A DNA stretch of 44,836 nucleotides from contig JSYX01000273.1 of the NCBI GenBank assembly GCA_000787465.1, positions 1-44,836 of the forward strand. The letters run 5' to 3'. Made by a program: the position numbers and the translations under genes. How positions within the stretch are numbered: the first letter of the stretch is position 1; the number at the start of each line of letters is the position of its first letter. This DNA comes from Thermomucor indicae-seudaticae (lineage: Eukaryota; Mucoromycota; Mucoromycetes; Mucorales; Lichtheimiaceae). Below are positions 1 through 10,932 of this stretch, piece after piece. The notes beneath the pieces were generated by a model. That model searched no databases and was not told where the DNA came from. It saw only the letters and a list, made by a program, of their open reading frames with translations.

Positions 1-595
1 TAAGAGTTCACGTACCTACGTATAGCAAGGAGTACTAATTGTCGGTGTTGTTAATGCGCGGCCCGGGATTCTTTTGCGCCGGCTTTGATCAAGTATGCGA
101 GAGACGAAGGTACCCGCGCAAATTTATATCTAAGGGCATGTAAACGTGATAGCTTGACGACGCTAATTTGATTTATCGAGTAGGCGCAGACCTGATTTCG
201 GCTTCGGCGCGAAAGGAGTACCCGAGGAGCGCAAACAACACTTTCAAATCCAGTATTATGTAAAATAACATCGGCGCATTGGACAAGGCTTTTCAAACTT
301 CCGATTCATCTTATATTGGAACCCTCCTGAAGTAGCATTTGGAATGAATACCCTATTGTAATGTAGAAGATTCGCCTTTATTCTAACTTATAATGGTCTA
401 CTTATGTATAATCCTTATAATTACGGCTACGGCTTGCGAAACGCAGCGAACAGTATATAAGGGTAACCAAAAGTCAGTCTGCCTCGTTAGGGTTTTGTAA
501 AGAACAAATAAGCCGGAGTCTGTGGTCATTAAAGCAAGGCTCGATAAAGCATATGCAAGTTATTGACAATGTAGGTGGGAACAGTTGGTATCAAT
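1..595. other. Intergenic, no gene recognised
   Basis: No open frame here reads like a protein: the longest (minus, 51-296) has no recognisable motif. The stretch lies downstream of the GCV1 stop codon, so it should hold that gene's 3' UTR plus whatever lies beyond the left edge. It is locally richer in CpG (about 60-240) than the flanks. I see no repeat structure in it. Confidence 0.4.
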
Positions 596-2101
596 CTACT
601 TGTGATACTTGGCTTCTACGAAGGGCATCTTGGTAATGACAGCGTTTTGGATCTTATTTCTAACCTTGACGCTCAATTCTGTGCCGCTCTTATGAAAGCC
701 GCTCTTCACATAGCCCATTGCAATATTCTTCTTCAAGCACGGTGACGGACAACCAGATGTTACCTTGCCGATAACTTCGCCCTCTTTGTTAAGTATTTCT
801 GCTCCTTCACGGGCTGGTGCGCCTTGTACAATCAGACCCACCCGACGACGGTGAACGAGGTCTTTGTTTTTGATTTGTGCAAGGATATGGTCTGCTCCCA
901 AGAAACCGCCAGTGTCACGCCGTGACTTGGCTGTAAAGCAGCATATCAATTGGCTGAAATCATGTCTAACATGCATCCATGTGAATGCTTACCAATGGTC
1001 CATGTCAGTCCTGCTTCAACGGGGGTTGTGCTGTCATCCAAATCGTGGCCGTACAAGCATAAACCGGCTTCCAATCTTAGACTGTCACGGGCACCAAGGC
1101 CGGCCATTTCAACATCTGGATGGGCCAAAAGCTTTTCAGTGACGTGAACGATATCAGGTGTCGGCACAGAAAGCTAGGAGGGAAACATGCTCTTAGTTTC
1201 CACAGCCCACCATTTCGCTTATCTACCATCATCATTATTATTATTATTACCTCAAAGCCATCTTCGCCCGTGTAGCCTGAGCGAGCCACATGACAGGGGA
1301 CGCCTGCAACGTCCATAAACTTGCCATGCATGAAACCAAAGTCGTTCAGATCCTGACCGACAAGTTGTTCCAAAGCTTTGGCAGCGCTGGGACCCTGAAT
1401 TGCAATCAGCGAGTGGTCGTCAATAATTTCAAGGTCCACGTCTCCGCCTTGATTCTGGAACGCCACAAGATGTTTCCCGATGTGGGCCAAATCCTTTATA
1501 GCGCAAGCAGCATTGGACACGACATACAAGCACTTCTCTTGTTGCATTATGATTGTATCATCAATGATACCACCTTGTTCATTTGTGAAAACTGATAGGG
1601 TGCCTTGTCCGACCGGAAGCTGGTGCAGATCAGCGACGACCAAAGTTTCAAAGAATTTTTGCCGATCTTTGCCAACGACACTGTATGTATATATACAGAG
1701 TACGTTTAACGGAAGGGCCACTCCTCGCTTCCACCACTGAATAAACCCGACGCTTTACCGTGTCTGAAGCATATGCGAAACATCAAAGATAGAAGCTTTC
1801 TCACGCGTATGGAGATGAGAAGCAAGCATACCCATGTTCTTGTACTGAACAGGCATGGCGTAGCCGGCAAACGCAACCATCTTGCCACCGTGTTGCACAT
1901 GGAAGTCATACAGAGCCGTCTTTTTTATTGCCTGTATCATTGTCGAAAATTTTAGCGACAGTAATCGTATTTTTCACTTTTGTCTACCTCTTCTTGACCC
2001 GCGCCAGCGGCGTAGAAGCGTTTAGCCAGGGTGCGCTTACAAAGGGGCACCAGTGATGACGAGGTACGCTGGGGAATCTTGGTGACCACGGCAGACAACA
2101 T
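596..2101 (-). CDS. GCV1: Aminomethyltransferase, mitochondrial glycine cleavage T protein
   Basis: T protein of the glycine cleavage complex. It takes the aminomethyl group from lipoyl-H protein, releases ammonia and gives methylene-tetrahydrofolate in the mitochondrial matrix. Five exons (1988-2101, 1759-1931, 1251-1680, 993-1173, 596-930) join to 410 aa. The start ATG at 2101 opens a basic, Ser/Leu-rich, acid-poor leader ([16 protein letters not shown]), a typical presequence. Family landmarks follow: [69 protein letters not shown] and RRVGLI in the C-terminal barrel. All four introns are GT-AG and phase-consistent, and length matches the family. An upstream in-frame ATG at about 2185 would add a hydrophobic Phe/Leu stretch in front and is less likely. 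Neighbour genes to the right are on the same strand but unrelated. Confidence 0.95.
1229..1250. repeat. Trinucleotide microsatellite at a splice donor
   Basis: On the coding (minus) strand, GCV1 intron 3 (1174-1250) begins GTAATAATAATAATAATG and continues GATGATGG. The TAA repeat starts inside the splice donor itself, so its copy number changes intron length but not the exon. Confidence 0.85.
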
Positions 2102-2520
2102 TTCAAAAGGGCAAAGGAGCAACGTGAGAGACAAAAAGAGGAAGAAAAAGAATTGTATTTTTTGCAGCAGGGTCGTAAGAGCCAAAGTCTTTTGCTATAG
2201 GTTGTTTTTCTTGACACGGTGAAGACCATTTTCCTTTAAAGTCGTGTTGAGGTGAAATTTGTCGGCGCGCAGCTCCATATTGCGTCTATGGTCAACTCAT
2301 GTTTTGCACACGCAAGAATTTTATCTGCTCCCATGCTAAACGCAATTGCGCAAAATGACAAAGGAAATGTACTTCAATTCCGAGAAAAAGTCAGAGTGGG
2401 AGATTAAAAGACGAAGTCCTTTTATCCTTGATGCTGCTATATAAATCTGTGAAAGCGTAGCTTCTTTAGCTGCAGCGAGCTACGATTAATTGTCATGCCT
2501 TTGATCTGTGCTTAACATTG
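2102..2520. promoter_or_regulatory. Upstream region of GCV1
   Basis: About 420 bp between the GCV1 start and the transposase HTH relic. It should contain the GCV1 promoter and 5' leader. No convincing TATA box or repeated motif was found, and no ORF here resembles a protein. Confidence 0.45.
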
Positions 2521-2715
2521 TTGCATCTCAATGTTGAGATCGCCGAGGTTGCTGCATAGGTTGTCGATACCACCGAGTAAACTGCTGCGAGCGTTTCTCA
2601 TGTGTCAGCCGGCCGTGGACTTCGGCACATTGACCACCTCAGCCGCCTTTCTTATCGTCAACTTCTGTTCAAAGTGCAGACGCAGCAAATTGTTCTTCAT
2701 GCTTGACCACCTTGA
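2521..2715 (-). mobile_element. Transposase helix-turn-helix relic
   Basis: Reading the minus strand from about 2700 gives LRLHFEQKLTIRKAAEVVN followed by VPKSTAG, then a stop codon. It continues in the same frame through a leucine-rich stretch to 2521. The Q-KLTIRKAAEVVNVPKST pattern is that of the N-terminal HTH of Tc1/mariner/pogo-type transposases. There is no catalytic domain beside it and one in-frame TGA, so it is a short dead fragment lying in the 3' flank of the TBC gene. The family assignment rests on the HTH only. Confidence 0.55.
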
Positions 2716-2812
2716 TCCGCTCATATCTTCACGCATTAAGCCGACCATTATGTATAAAAAAGCAAAGTTTATTGGTATCTTTGAAAGTAAATCGCTCTTT
2801 TTGTTTCTCCCA

Positions 2813-4663
2813 TCAATCGACGAGCCGCCTCAGTTCATCCAATCTTCGTCGTAATGCTTCACGGTCTCTTTCACTGGCTTCATATTTCTGCTTCATTTCT
2901 GCAACCATATTTTCCATGTATGCCATTTGGTCTTCGAGTGCAGAATTGCGCTGCACCAGCGCAGCGTTCTTTGTCACTAGAATCTCCATTTCTTCCTTGA
3001 CGCGCGCCTCGATCTCTGCCGGCAGAGTTTCGAGTGCACGCTTGAGGTCTTGCGATTGTTGCCGCAGGGCGTCGTTCTCGTCGTTGATCCGAGCAATATC
3101 CATCTTGGAGTCAATCAGTTCCTTTGCGACCAGCGCATGCTCCTTGTTAAGATCCGCTAAATTACTCTCGAGAACCCGGATGGTTTCCGTGAGTGCCTTG
3201 TTCTGTTTTCGTAGTGATTCAATCGCCTCTGCTTCGCTCTGTGCTCGAGCCGCTTCGACGCGATACTCCTTGGCTAGTTTTTCAAACCGTTTGCGAGAGA
3301 TCCTTATTTCGCATGCGTCACGGATAAGTTCGGCTACATCGTTCTAAGGCGTCCTACTTTCAGCGTTTTGTAACAATCTGTAAGGTAATCATGTCCTTTT
3401 ACCTTGTATATGTCAACCATGTCGGTCTTCAAGTAGTTGACGAGTGCATCAAACTCGAGACCGAGTATATTGGCTTGATTCTTCTTTATCAACGCGATTC
3501 CGAAGCTGTAAATAACGTCAATGCCTTCGTCAAGCAAGAGGTCGTATATACGAAAGACGAAGTCGAGAGGAAATCGGTATGCAAATAGAGTCATAAACCA
3601 TTGCGACGCATACATGCTGGAACGTATGCCTTGAGCTTCGAAATGCCGATGGACATGAGGAAGATAGTCACTCAGGATCCCATCGAATTGATACAGTCGT
3701 TGAGAGAGAAGATCGAGCTGTGGAGTAAAGTGACCACGTAAGCCATAGCGATGCATCAACTGAACAACCACGCAGAAGGCCTGCTCTTCTGGCATCTAAA
3801 CGGAAGCTATCAATTTTCCATGCGTAACGCAAAGAGAGGTGAATAATACACTTACATTTAATAGTAACGGACCGGCAATGAATGATATACCCTGACAATA
3901 TCCGACATCGGTATCATACAATGAATAGGCTTTGACGACATTAAACAAGGCTTCCTGGCCTGCTTTGCTTTGAAAATAGTCGTTGGAGGGAAAAGTTCTA
4001 GGTAGGTCTCTGGTGATAGCCTTCTCATACACGGATTCTTCATTGATAAGGTGGAGATATCGCTCTTCGAGTGCCGGATCTTTGGACTTCGCTAAAAGTT
4101 GCCAGACCATACCCCGCAGGGATGGCGGCACACCCCTTTGAATGTGAATCGATAATGTTTTGCGTTCTGATTTGGCGACAGTGTCAAAGTCCGAAATGAC
4201 CTTGGACCAGAAGTCTATTGCATTTTCAGTCCAAAACACTCGCTTTTGTATAAGATATAGGTGCCGTATTACCCCAGTCGACAGCATCGTGTTCTCCTAT
4301 GTTGTCATGCATTTCATCTTCCTCGCTGATCCTTTCACTGTCCTGTTTAACCTCCTGATCTTGCTGCCTTGGTACATCTTTCTGAGTTGAAGTGTAACCT
4401 CTTGTTTGCCGCTGCTTTTCTTCCGCCACCATGGAAGGCGTCGAAGTTGCCACTGTTTCCACAGATTCGTTGGTTCTCGACTGTGCATCCCACGAAACAG
4501 AGGATGGACTTTGAGATCTTTCGGATGCTGTAGCAGGTTGGTGACTCGCTGCTCCCTTGCTGGTGTTTTCAGACTGCCTACGGTTATCAGAAGTAGACTG
4601 AACCTCGGATTCTTTGGTTGGGTTGATATTGTTTTTGTCGTTGTAACTGTCGTCAGAACTCAT
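2813..4663 (-). CDS. TBC-domain Rab GTPase-activating protein (Gyp5/Evi5-like)
   Basis: Rab GAP expected to speed GTP hydrolysis by a Ypt/Rab GTPase at ER-Golgi or exocytic membranes. Four exons (4273-4663, 3856-4214, 3403-3795, 2813-3343; introns 58-60 nt) give 557 aa. Residues 1-130 are polar and low-complexity. The TBC domain runs about 157-370 and carries both catalytic fingers: Arg203 in ITRDLPRTFP (IxxDxxR) and Gln238 in GYCQGISF (YxQ). After NDVAELIRDACEIRISRKR, residues about 400-557 form a long coiled coil rich in Glu, Lys and Leu. TBC plus C-terminal coiled coil is the layout of yeast Gyp5 and animal EVI5. Which orthologue it is cannot be told from this alone, and the Rab target is an inference. 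It lies on the same strand as ERV29, another secretory gene. Confidence 0.9.
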
Positions 4664-5217
4664 GTTTGCCTGTATTAAACTGATACTAGTGTGAATATAT
4701 TAATGGTAATTAATGGTATTCAATGAGAAAAGAAGAAAGAAATTCAATACAGTAAAGAGGAAAAAATTCATGTCATTTGCAAATGGTTTCCCAAAATAGA
4801 ACAGTGTGCTAAATTTTCTTTAGAGCATCTCGATCGCCCGGATCCGTTGATATCAATGAACGTGATTTGATCTGCTGGATGCTTCCTTCTAAAGACCGTC
4901 ATGCTCTGTCCAAATAGTCGTATTCAATACAGTCGGTTACCATAACTTTGTACTGAATAACTTATCGGAGGGTATTGAACATTTCTCTTATGGCAGCTTT
5001 TGACATATCTGTATCATATTCAATCATGACTATTGCATTGATCATCACTCAATGCCTGAAGGAAAGCGGGCAGGCCATGCACAAAACTAAAAAGCATGCA
5101 CCAAGAGATGCAATCGGTTACAAACCAAGTCAACTGCTGTGTAATTTTAGGGAAATACAAAGATGAATTATGGTGTTTGTTTTTTTTGTAAGTTCGACAG
5201 AATAATTGAACATTTCT
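4664..5217. promoter_or_regulatory. Upstream region of the TBC gene / 3' flank of ERV29
   Basis: About 550 bp of AT-rich spacer. The 12-mer ATTCAATACAGT occurs twice (near 4743 and 4922). The short hydrophobic ORF at 4975-5166 has no recognisable feature and is not called. Confidence 0.45.
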
Positions 5218-6117
5218 TCAAAATGCCTTCTTCTTTTCGTCAATGGAGTAACCACCAGGGCCCATACTGACTAGAAGTAAGAAACCACCAACCGTTGACA
5301 GCGTTTGAAAGAAGTCATACTTTAGGAAATCTCGCTTAAAGTAGCTGTGGTTGACAGACCAAAAGTTGTTGATCAGAACGTTGAATATCGACAAGAAGAG
5401 GACCAAGAACATGGCCGACCAGCGTGCCTTGAATCCAACCGCAACCATGATACAGGCGATTAAACCAACAATGGATGCAATGGCGCGAGATAGCGACCAG
5501 TCACCGTGGAAAGCCGATCCAATAAATAAGAAGATCAAGAGGATTCTTCCGGCCAGCTGTAAGTAAGTACGACGGTCTGTTTCCGATATCTGAGGCAGGG
5601 CAGCAAACATCTGTTTCCGTTGAACCAACGAATCCGATAAGACCATTACGAGGCCGCCCATCACGGAAAGGTTCCGGAGGAAAAATTGGAAGTTGAAGAT
5701 TAGTCCATAACTGAATGCTTGAGCAATGACGACACCTATTAAGGCATACACAGCGTGTTGCTGGTGTCGTTTCGCAATAATCAAGGATGATCCACCCAAC
5801 ATAGCCTGTTTTCATTGCAATGTACGGTTACAAAACTAACAGTTTCGCATTGATTCCTCAATTAGTCCTTGACTTACGATGACGTTGGCAGCCAAAAAGA
5901 GCTGAGACAGGCCTGACGGGAAATGACGATGCTGCTCCATGTAGAGAACTTGATCTTCCCATTGAGTCATGATGCGTAGGGCATCCTCGATAAAGGTTGC
6001 AACGATCAGGAACCGACCGAGGATAGGAATATACGGCTTTAAGGGCTGACCGACCCTATCTACAATATCTTCGGCTTTGGAGCTAAAGGCTTCGAGTCTT
6101 TGTTTGATCTCGCTCAT
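5218..6117 (-). CDS. ERV29: ER cargo receptor of the SURF4/Erv29 family
   Basis: Polytopic membrane protein that recruits soluble secretory cargo into COPII vesicles at the ER. Two exons (5878-6117, 5218-5805, 72-nt intron) give 275 aa, about the family's usual size. Landmarks: KPYIPILGRFLIVATFIEDA, RIMTQWEDQ and RNLSVMGGLVMVLSDS, several hydrophobic segments (from about 35-55 to the C-terminus), and a C-terminal EKKKAF that is a KKXX-type ER/Golgi retrieval signal. I chose the ATG at 6117 (MSEIKQRLEAF). The frame is open upstream for about 20 codons to a TAG but has no ATG, so the tool-like start at 6156 (a TTG) is not supported. An upstream coding exon cannot be excluded. Confidence 0.93.
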
Positions 6118-7576
6118 GCTGTAGGGTTTGTCCCAAACCTGGGTCGTCTCTTCCAATAGCCAATTGACAAACGACTGTGTAACGTCAAACGGTTTTGCAG
6201 CATGCCAGGTACATTGTCCTCTTTTCTAGAAATATCATGCAGAATCCGCGAGAAATAAAGGCCTTTATTAAAGAAAAACAGGTCGAGCGAATTCGTCCTG
6301 TAAAATCAGTTTATGGAAGTCGTATATCATACAACAGTGGGTAGCTACGCTGTTCGCGAGGCCGAAAGCCGAGCTTAACATGAGGTCTCCCGGGTGCCGG
6401 ATACAGTGCGTACGGCCCGCATGCCCTATCTTATCTTCGCTTCGCTTCAAGAGTCGTTAAGCTGATCAGTAACTCGACACAACTGGAGATCCATATTTCT
6501 CGAGTTCAGTAATCCAAGCGTGTTGCGAGTGGGTGTTATCACTTTATTCCAATGAATGTTATCATAATGGCGTCTCCTCTTTTGTCCATTTGAAATGTCC
6601 ATTGGGTTAGTTAACCTGTTCTTGGGAAAGCGTTGACTTTTCTTACACCTGTCACTGAAGGTTCTTCAGAGTAAACCGCCTGGGACAAATGTTGAGACTG
6701 TGTGCTCGATCAAGGCTGTTCAGCAAGTGCGCTCAAGTCCAAGTCTCAAGTCTTTTTCCGTTTATTCGCAGTGCCCGTCATACGTTTCTTACAGACTTTG
6801 CGTCTCAGTCTCGCTGAATCTGCAAAGCTTTGCAAGTCCATCCTTATGTTTCTCTTTTATCCATATTTGACCCTTACTTTGTACATTATTCTCTTTTGCG
6901 TACTTCCGCTGCTGACAAGATGTCTTCCGGAGAGTTGGAAGCCTTGCACTTCGCGACCCTCAAATCATATGCCAGTCACTGCTACACTGTACTACATGTT
7001 GTGAAGCCGCCAAGACACTACGGTGCGCCGGCCGGTGGATTCACTCGAGGTTCTTGCCGTGATTGGACTTACGCCTTTTACGTGTTCATACCCCGTAGAC
7101 ATTCTTGCCAAAGACGATTTCTTGGAAAAAGCCTATTACTGCTGAATTCGTAGCAGATCCGAAGATGTTTGTCACCGACAGTCGATCCTGTAGCAGTTCT
7201 TCCTTCAGAGCGTTGCTGAATTCATAGGCGCCACAATTGGACACACGATCTTAGTACCCGGGATAGCAACGCGATACCTATCATTTGGACGCCTTTCTTG
7301 GTGTTTCGAGTACTCAGAGCTGCACTGCTGTACATGACTGGGTGGATCCCATGGTGAAGGAAACAAAAGAAAGGACGATCAAGAGACAGGCATCTGTAAT
7401 TCCCTTTGTATTGTTAAAATCTATGACCAAAGGATATGCTCTTAGAACAATGGCCGGCTGCGAACCAAAGGAACCCTGCTGATCCAACCCCTCCTGCCAT
7501 CGGGGAGCATGGGACACGCTGCGGAGCTTTCGGCTTCCGACAGGCGATGTTCCATGCATTTTGCTTCCTTTTTGGC
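6118..7576. other. Unresolved region with a presequence-like ORF; possible decayed gene
   Basis: No gene model works here. At 6689 a plus-strand ATG opens a basic leader (MLRLCARSRLF, RSARHTFL) that looks like a mitochondrial presequence and stops after 42 codons. Further on, several overlapping plus-strand frames are open only in patches (6830-7153, and near 7050-7130, 7205-7330 and 7470-7620), as if one gene had been broken by frameshifts. No family could be named. The minus ORF at 6268-6450 is also unassigned. The region also contains the ERV29 promoter at its left edge and the DENN gene promoter at its right. Confidence 0.35.
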
Positions 7577-9917
7577 ATGGCACTTAATGAACAAAGCAGC
7601 GCCGACGCGGATGCATCACCATCCATACCTTTGACTTCAAAGTAGGCTTATAAAATGCTGACCAAGAAGCTTCTCTTTGTTCACTTGATGATACACGACC
7701 GGAAGTGACGAGAATGCAGCCGATGCAAACTCGACATTGAAACAATCGTCAACAGAACAAAATCCAAATATTGGATCTCCAGCACATAATGTTGTTGCGG
7801 TGTTCACTGCTCGGTTCGATGTTATCCTGGGAAACACAATAGAGTGGCAATATCCAGAAAGTTTGTATATATACTCGTGAGAATGCCCTGTAGGATCCGA
7901 ATATGACACAAGGTTATTTATATTTTAGCCATCGATTTAAGTGGTGTTGAATACCAGGCGATCTGCAGTGGTCAGCATCGAGTGGAGTCTGATACAGTGT
8001 AAGTCGAACTGAAAATTGATCGCTTGCAGTCTTTTACTGATTACGTTTATTGTCTTTTCCAGATACTTTGCGAAACCACCATACTTTGGTGTGAGTGTAT
8101 TTCAAAAAGTTGTCGCCAATGAAAGGGAACGCGGTGCCAATATGAGATCAATGGGCGTCATTGTTAAGCCGACACCAGAGTCTGGTCCGAGTGCAGGCGT
8201 GTGGTTACATGGTCAAAGTCTGAAAGCCATTGTTTCGTAAGCGTTCAAAGTCAAGAGAGCAAATGATCTGTCTTGACGTGGCCTGATGAAAGCGCTCCAT
8301 AGTCGATGGGAGCTTAATCGACTTTACTCGTCAGAGAACTACCCACGCGAAATTTTGGAAGACTATCTTGAACGGTACCGGCTAAAGCACAAAGTCCCTC
8401 GAATAGCGGTGCAAACTGAGGAGCAGGGGATTGATTTAGTCTCACTATCGTCTAAGCGTCTCGAAAAATTCAAATATGGATTCGATGAAGACTTCTCGTT
8501 GGAATCTTTGGCAGCTGTTGAGATTATTCATACGCTGGAAGCTTTATCACACCAAGACAGTTTCCCAGTGTTTGTTGCTCACCTAGGACCTCAAGTCTTT
8601 ACCTTGTGGAAGGCAGCATTACTCAGGAAGCGGATTCTGTACCTAACTTCTCCACCCATGGAAAGAGCCTGCAGCTATGGTAAGAACAGTCTTGGACTGT
8701 TATGGCTCCACGTTTTGCGCAACTAAACCAATCCTAATTCGTTTAAGTGTATAATACGTTCATGCTTGGCGCAATACCTTACTCGTCCGCCTTCAAGAGT
8801 ATAAACAAGTTCCTTATCAAATATTCCATATGTGTTAATGACATTGTCGATTTGGTCGGCGTAGCCGATGGTTTTGTGGCATGTATGTGTTGAAGATCTA
8901 TGATGGGGACTGTGGAACCTAATGCGTCGAGTCTCCTCAGGCACACCCGATACCATTTTCGAATCCAAAACAGACCTTTACGATCTCCTCATTCATATGC
9001 CACCGAATACAAAGCAGGATCATAGCACATGGGCTATGCCACGCTTCCAGTCTTCCTGCCCCGAACTTGCAGCCCGATATAATGCTGCCGACTTTGTTCG
9101 TTTCCGGTCCGCCATCCGACAAATATTCGACCATGCACATAAGCAGGGCTATGAGCATGACAAGGATGACCAAGTCAAGGCACTATTGGATAAAAAAGGA
9201 GATTGCAAAGACGCGATAGATATGGCATTTTTGCAAATGACGCTATGGTGGCATAAAAGCGTGCCACGGAATAATGCAACATCTTCTTCATCCAATTCAA
9301 CGTCGTGGCAAAGTTTGTTTGGCGGTCAAGCGTTTAATCAGCGCAAGCGGATATTGCTGAGGGACGTGCCAATGGACGATGAAGAGCAGCAAGAGTTATT
9401 GTTAGGCAGTCGACGGAGTATTGATGTAGCTGAAGAGGAGCAAGATGCACAGGAGATACAGAATAATGATATTTTAAACATCGCTTCCCATCCATCAGCG
9501 GAAGAACAGGATCGACAAAAGATATCTGATCAAAAATCACGTACACTAAGCGTGGACGATAAACTTACGGCCGCTCTAATGGGGTATGTGTGTGTTCCAA
9601 CATGTAATTTACTGCTGATAATAACATTTACCCACTGTCTCCACAGCTATTTTCATGCTTTGTCGTACCAGGTTCTGACGGGTCTCGACAGGATGCTATC
9701 AATGAACGATGCCGGGGACTCTGACGTGGTTACAATTCATTCACAAGACTTGTTGCCACTCGGTCTACATCCTCAAGCTGACGCTGATTTTGTGGCTGGT
9801 CTGGCGACGACCTATTTCGGAAAGCACATACGAATCATTGGCACATGCGATCGACCATGTTTGTATAGTTCCTGTTGTATGAGCTCAACCGAAGGGAATG
9901 GTAGTATTAGAATATGA
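7577..9917 (+). CDS. DENND11: DENN-domain protein of the DENND11 (LCHN/KIAA1147) type
   Basis: Putative Rab guanine-nucleotide exchange factor. Eight exons (7577-7641, 7706-7860, 7929-7998, 8063-8236, 8303-8679, 8748-8882, 8941-9583, 9647-9917) join to 629 aa in one frame. The upstream DENN part reads AVFTARFDVILGNTIEWQYP then GVEYQAICSGQH and ERGANMRSMGV. The central part has VFVAHLGPQVFTLWKA and SPPMERACSYVYNTFMLG. The later part has VADGFVACTPDTIFESK and DLYDLLI, all as in LCHN. Residues from about 360 are acidic and low-complexity. The last part (LMGYFHALSYQVLTGLDRM, LPLGLHP) is again conserved. Exon 1, with its AAG acceptor at 7705, and the last about 25 residues are the weakest parts. 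The Rab substrate is not known. Confidence 0.85.
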
Positions 9918-9963
9918 GCACCTCTTCTTTTACCCTGCCGCAAAACTGTTGCAAACGATATCG

Positions 9964-10932
9964 TTAATCGTTTATGAATTCGCGATAACGCCAAAGAGCT
10001 ACTGCAAAGGGAACAGTTTTGCGACTTTTCACGATTCCGAATGCTGTGTGAGGGCCTAGCTTTACAGTATTTTCAAGTTCTTCAGGACTCCAAATATGAC
10101 GAGCATCGTAACATGGAGCGTTAAAGGTTTTTGTCGTTTTGCCTCGTATGGAGTGATCTTTTAGAAAAAAGGTATCATTTTCCGTACCGCCCACAATTAG
10201 GATGCATTGGAACCCTTGCACAGGCGATTCCTGTGCCTGCCACACCATGGGCTTCTTGTGATGCGGGGTCAATGGAAGCATGTGATCTACGGGTATCCGT
10301 TTAAGGTGCGCTAAGGCTTCCTGACGCAAAAGCCGGGTCACTTTATCCAGCATGTCATGTGGATAGTCGGCTTCGTCTCTGAAAACACGTTTATGTCCTT
10401 TGTTTTCACGTCAGTATTACGCGTGAATGTCAAAGGAAATCGCTTCGTACCTTTCTCTTTCTGAAAATCCTCGAAAGCGCGTCGTGACGACCGTACATAA
10501 AAGCCTCTTCCTCCACTGTGGCTTGACGTGGGATAAGCCCAAGGCCTGTTGCTTAGCCGATCCAGTCTTACACTCAAGCGAACCAGAAGTTCTACTCTTT
10601 TCGTTTAACGATCAAACTTGCAGTACATAAGACTCTTCACTCACCACGCGGAAATACCTTATTGTGATATAGACATAGCCGAAGTGGCGATGCAAGCATG
10701 TACGCTACAATTCGTATGGCATTGTCACGAATGCATGTCAAACTAAGTGAAATACGAACAATTCCTCTTTACCAAAAGGGCTCATGGCAACTTCAGCCGC
10801 CAGCGATCGAGGATGTTCTTTCACCAATCTATCAAGTTCTGACGACGTCAGGCGCTCAGCTTTGGTTGACTTCTGCTTCCATGCATTCAAGACTTTGGCG
10901 ATCCGAGTAACGACATCTTTCTGCTTTGACAT
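9964..10932 (-). CDS. Conserved-looking protein of unknown function
   Basis: I do not recognise this gene. Four exons (10756-10932, 10658-10704, 10451-10515, 9964-10376) join in frame to about 233 aa. It begins MSKQKDVVTRIAKVLNAWKQ, a basic N-terminal helix. It has a central GGRGFYVRSSRRAF and then RIPVDHMLPLTPHHKKP. The end is compact and globular (GPHTAFGIVKSRKTVPFAV, then ALWRYREF). The composition is that of a soluble basic protein with no membrane segment or clear signal. The K/R-rich content and the AFGIVKSRKTVPFAVALW hairpin-like tail recall small RNA-binding folds such as PUA, but that is a guess. The third intron's acceptor (CAGAG, two AGs) is ambiguous. It is convergent with the DENN gene, 46 bp apart. 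Confidence 0.6.

Noticed and set aside
2703..3347. 214-codon plus-strand ORF over the TBC gene
   Set aside because: Antisense shadow of the coiled-coil exon.
4975..5166. Short hydrophobic ORF between ERV29 and the TBC gene
   Set aside because: No motif, no splice partners, sits in AT-rich spacer and its hydrophobicity is explained by T-rich codons.
5836..6156. ERV29 start at 6156
   Set aside because: The codon there is TTG. The first in-frame ATG is at 6117, and no upstream ATG occurs before the in-frame TAG.
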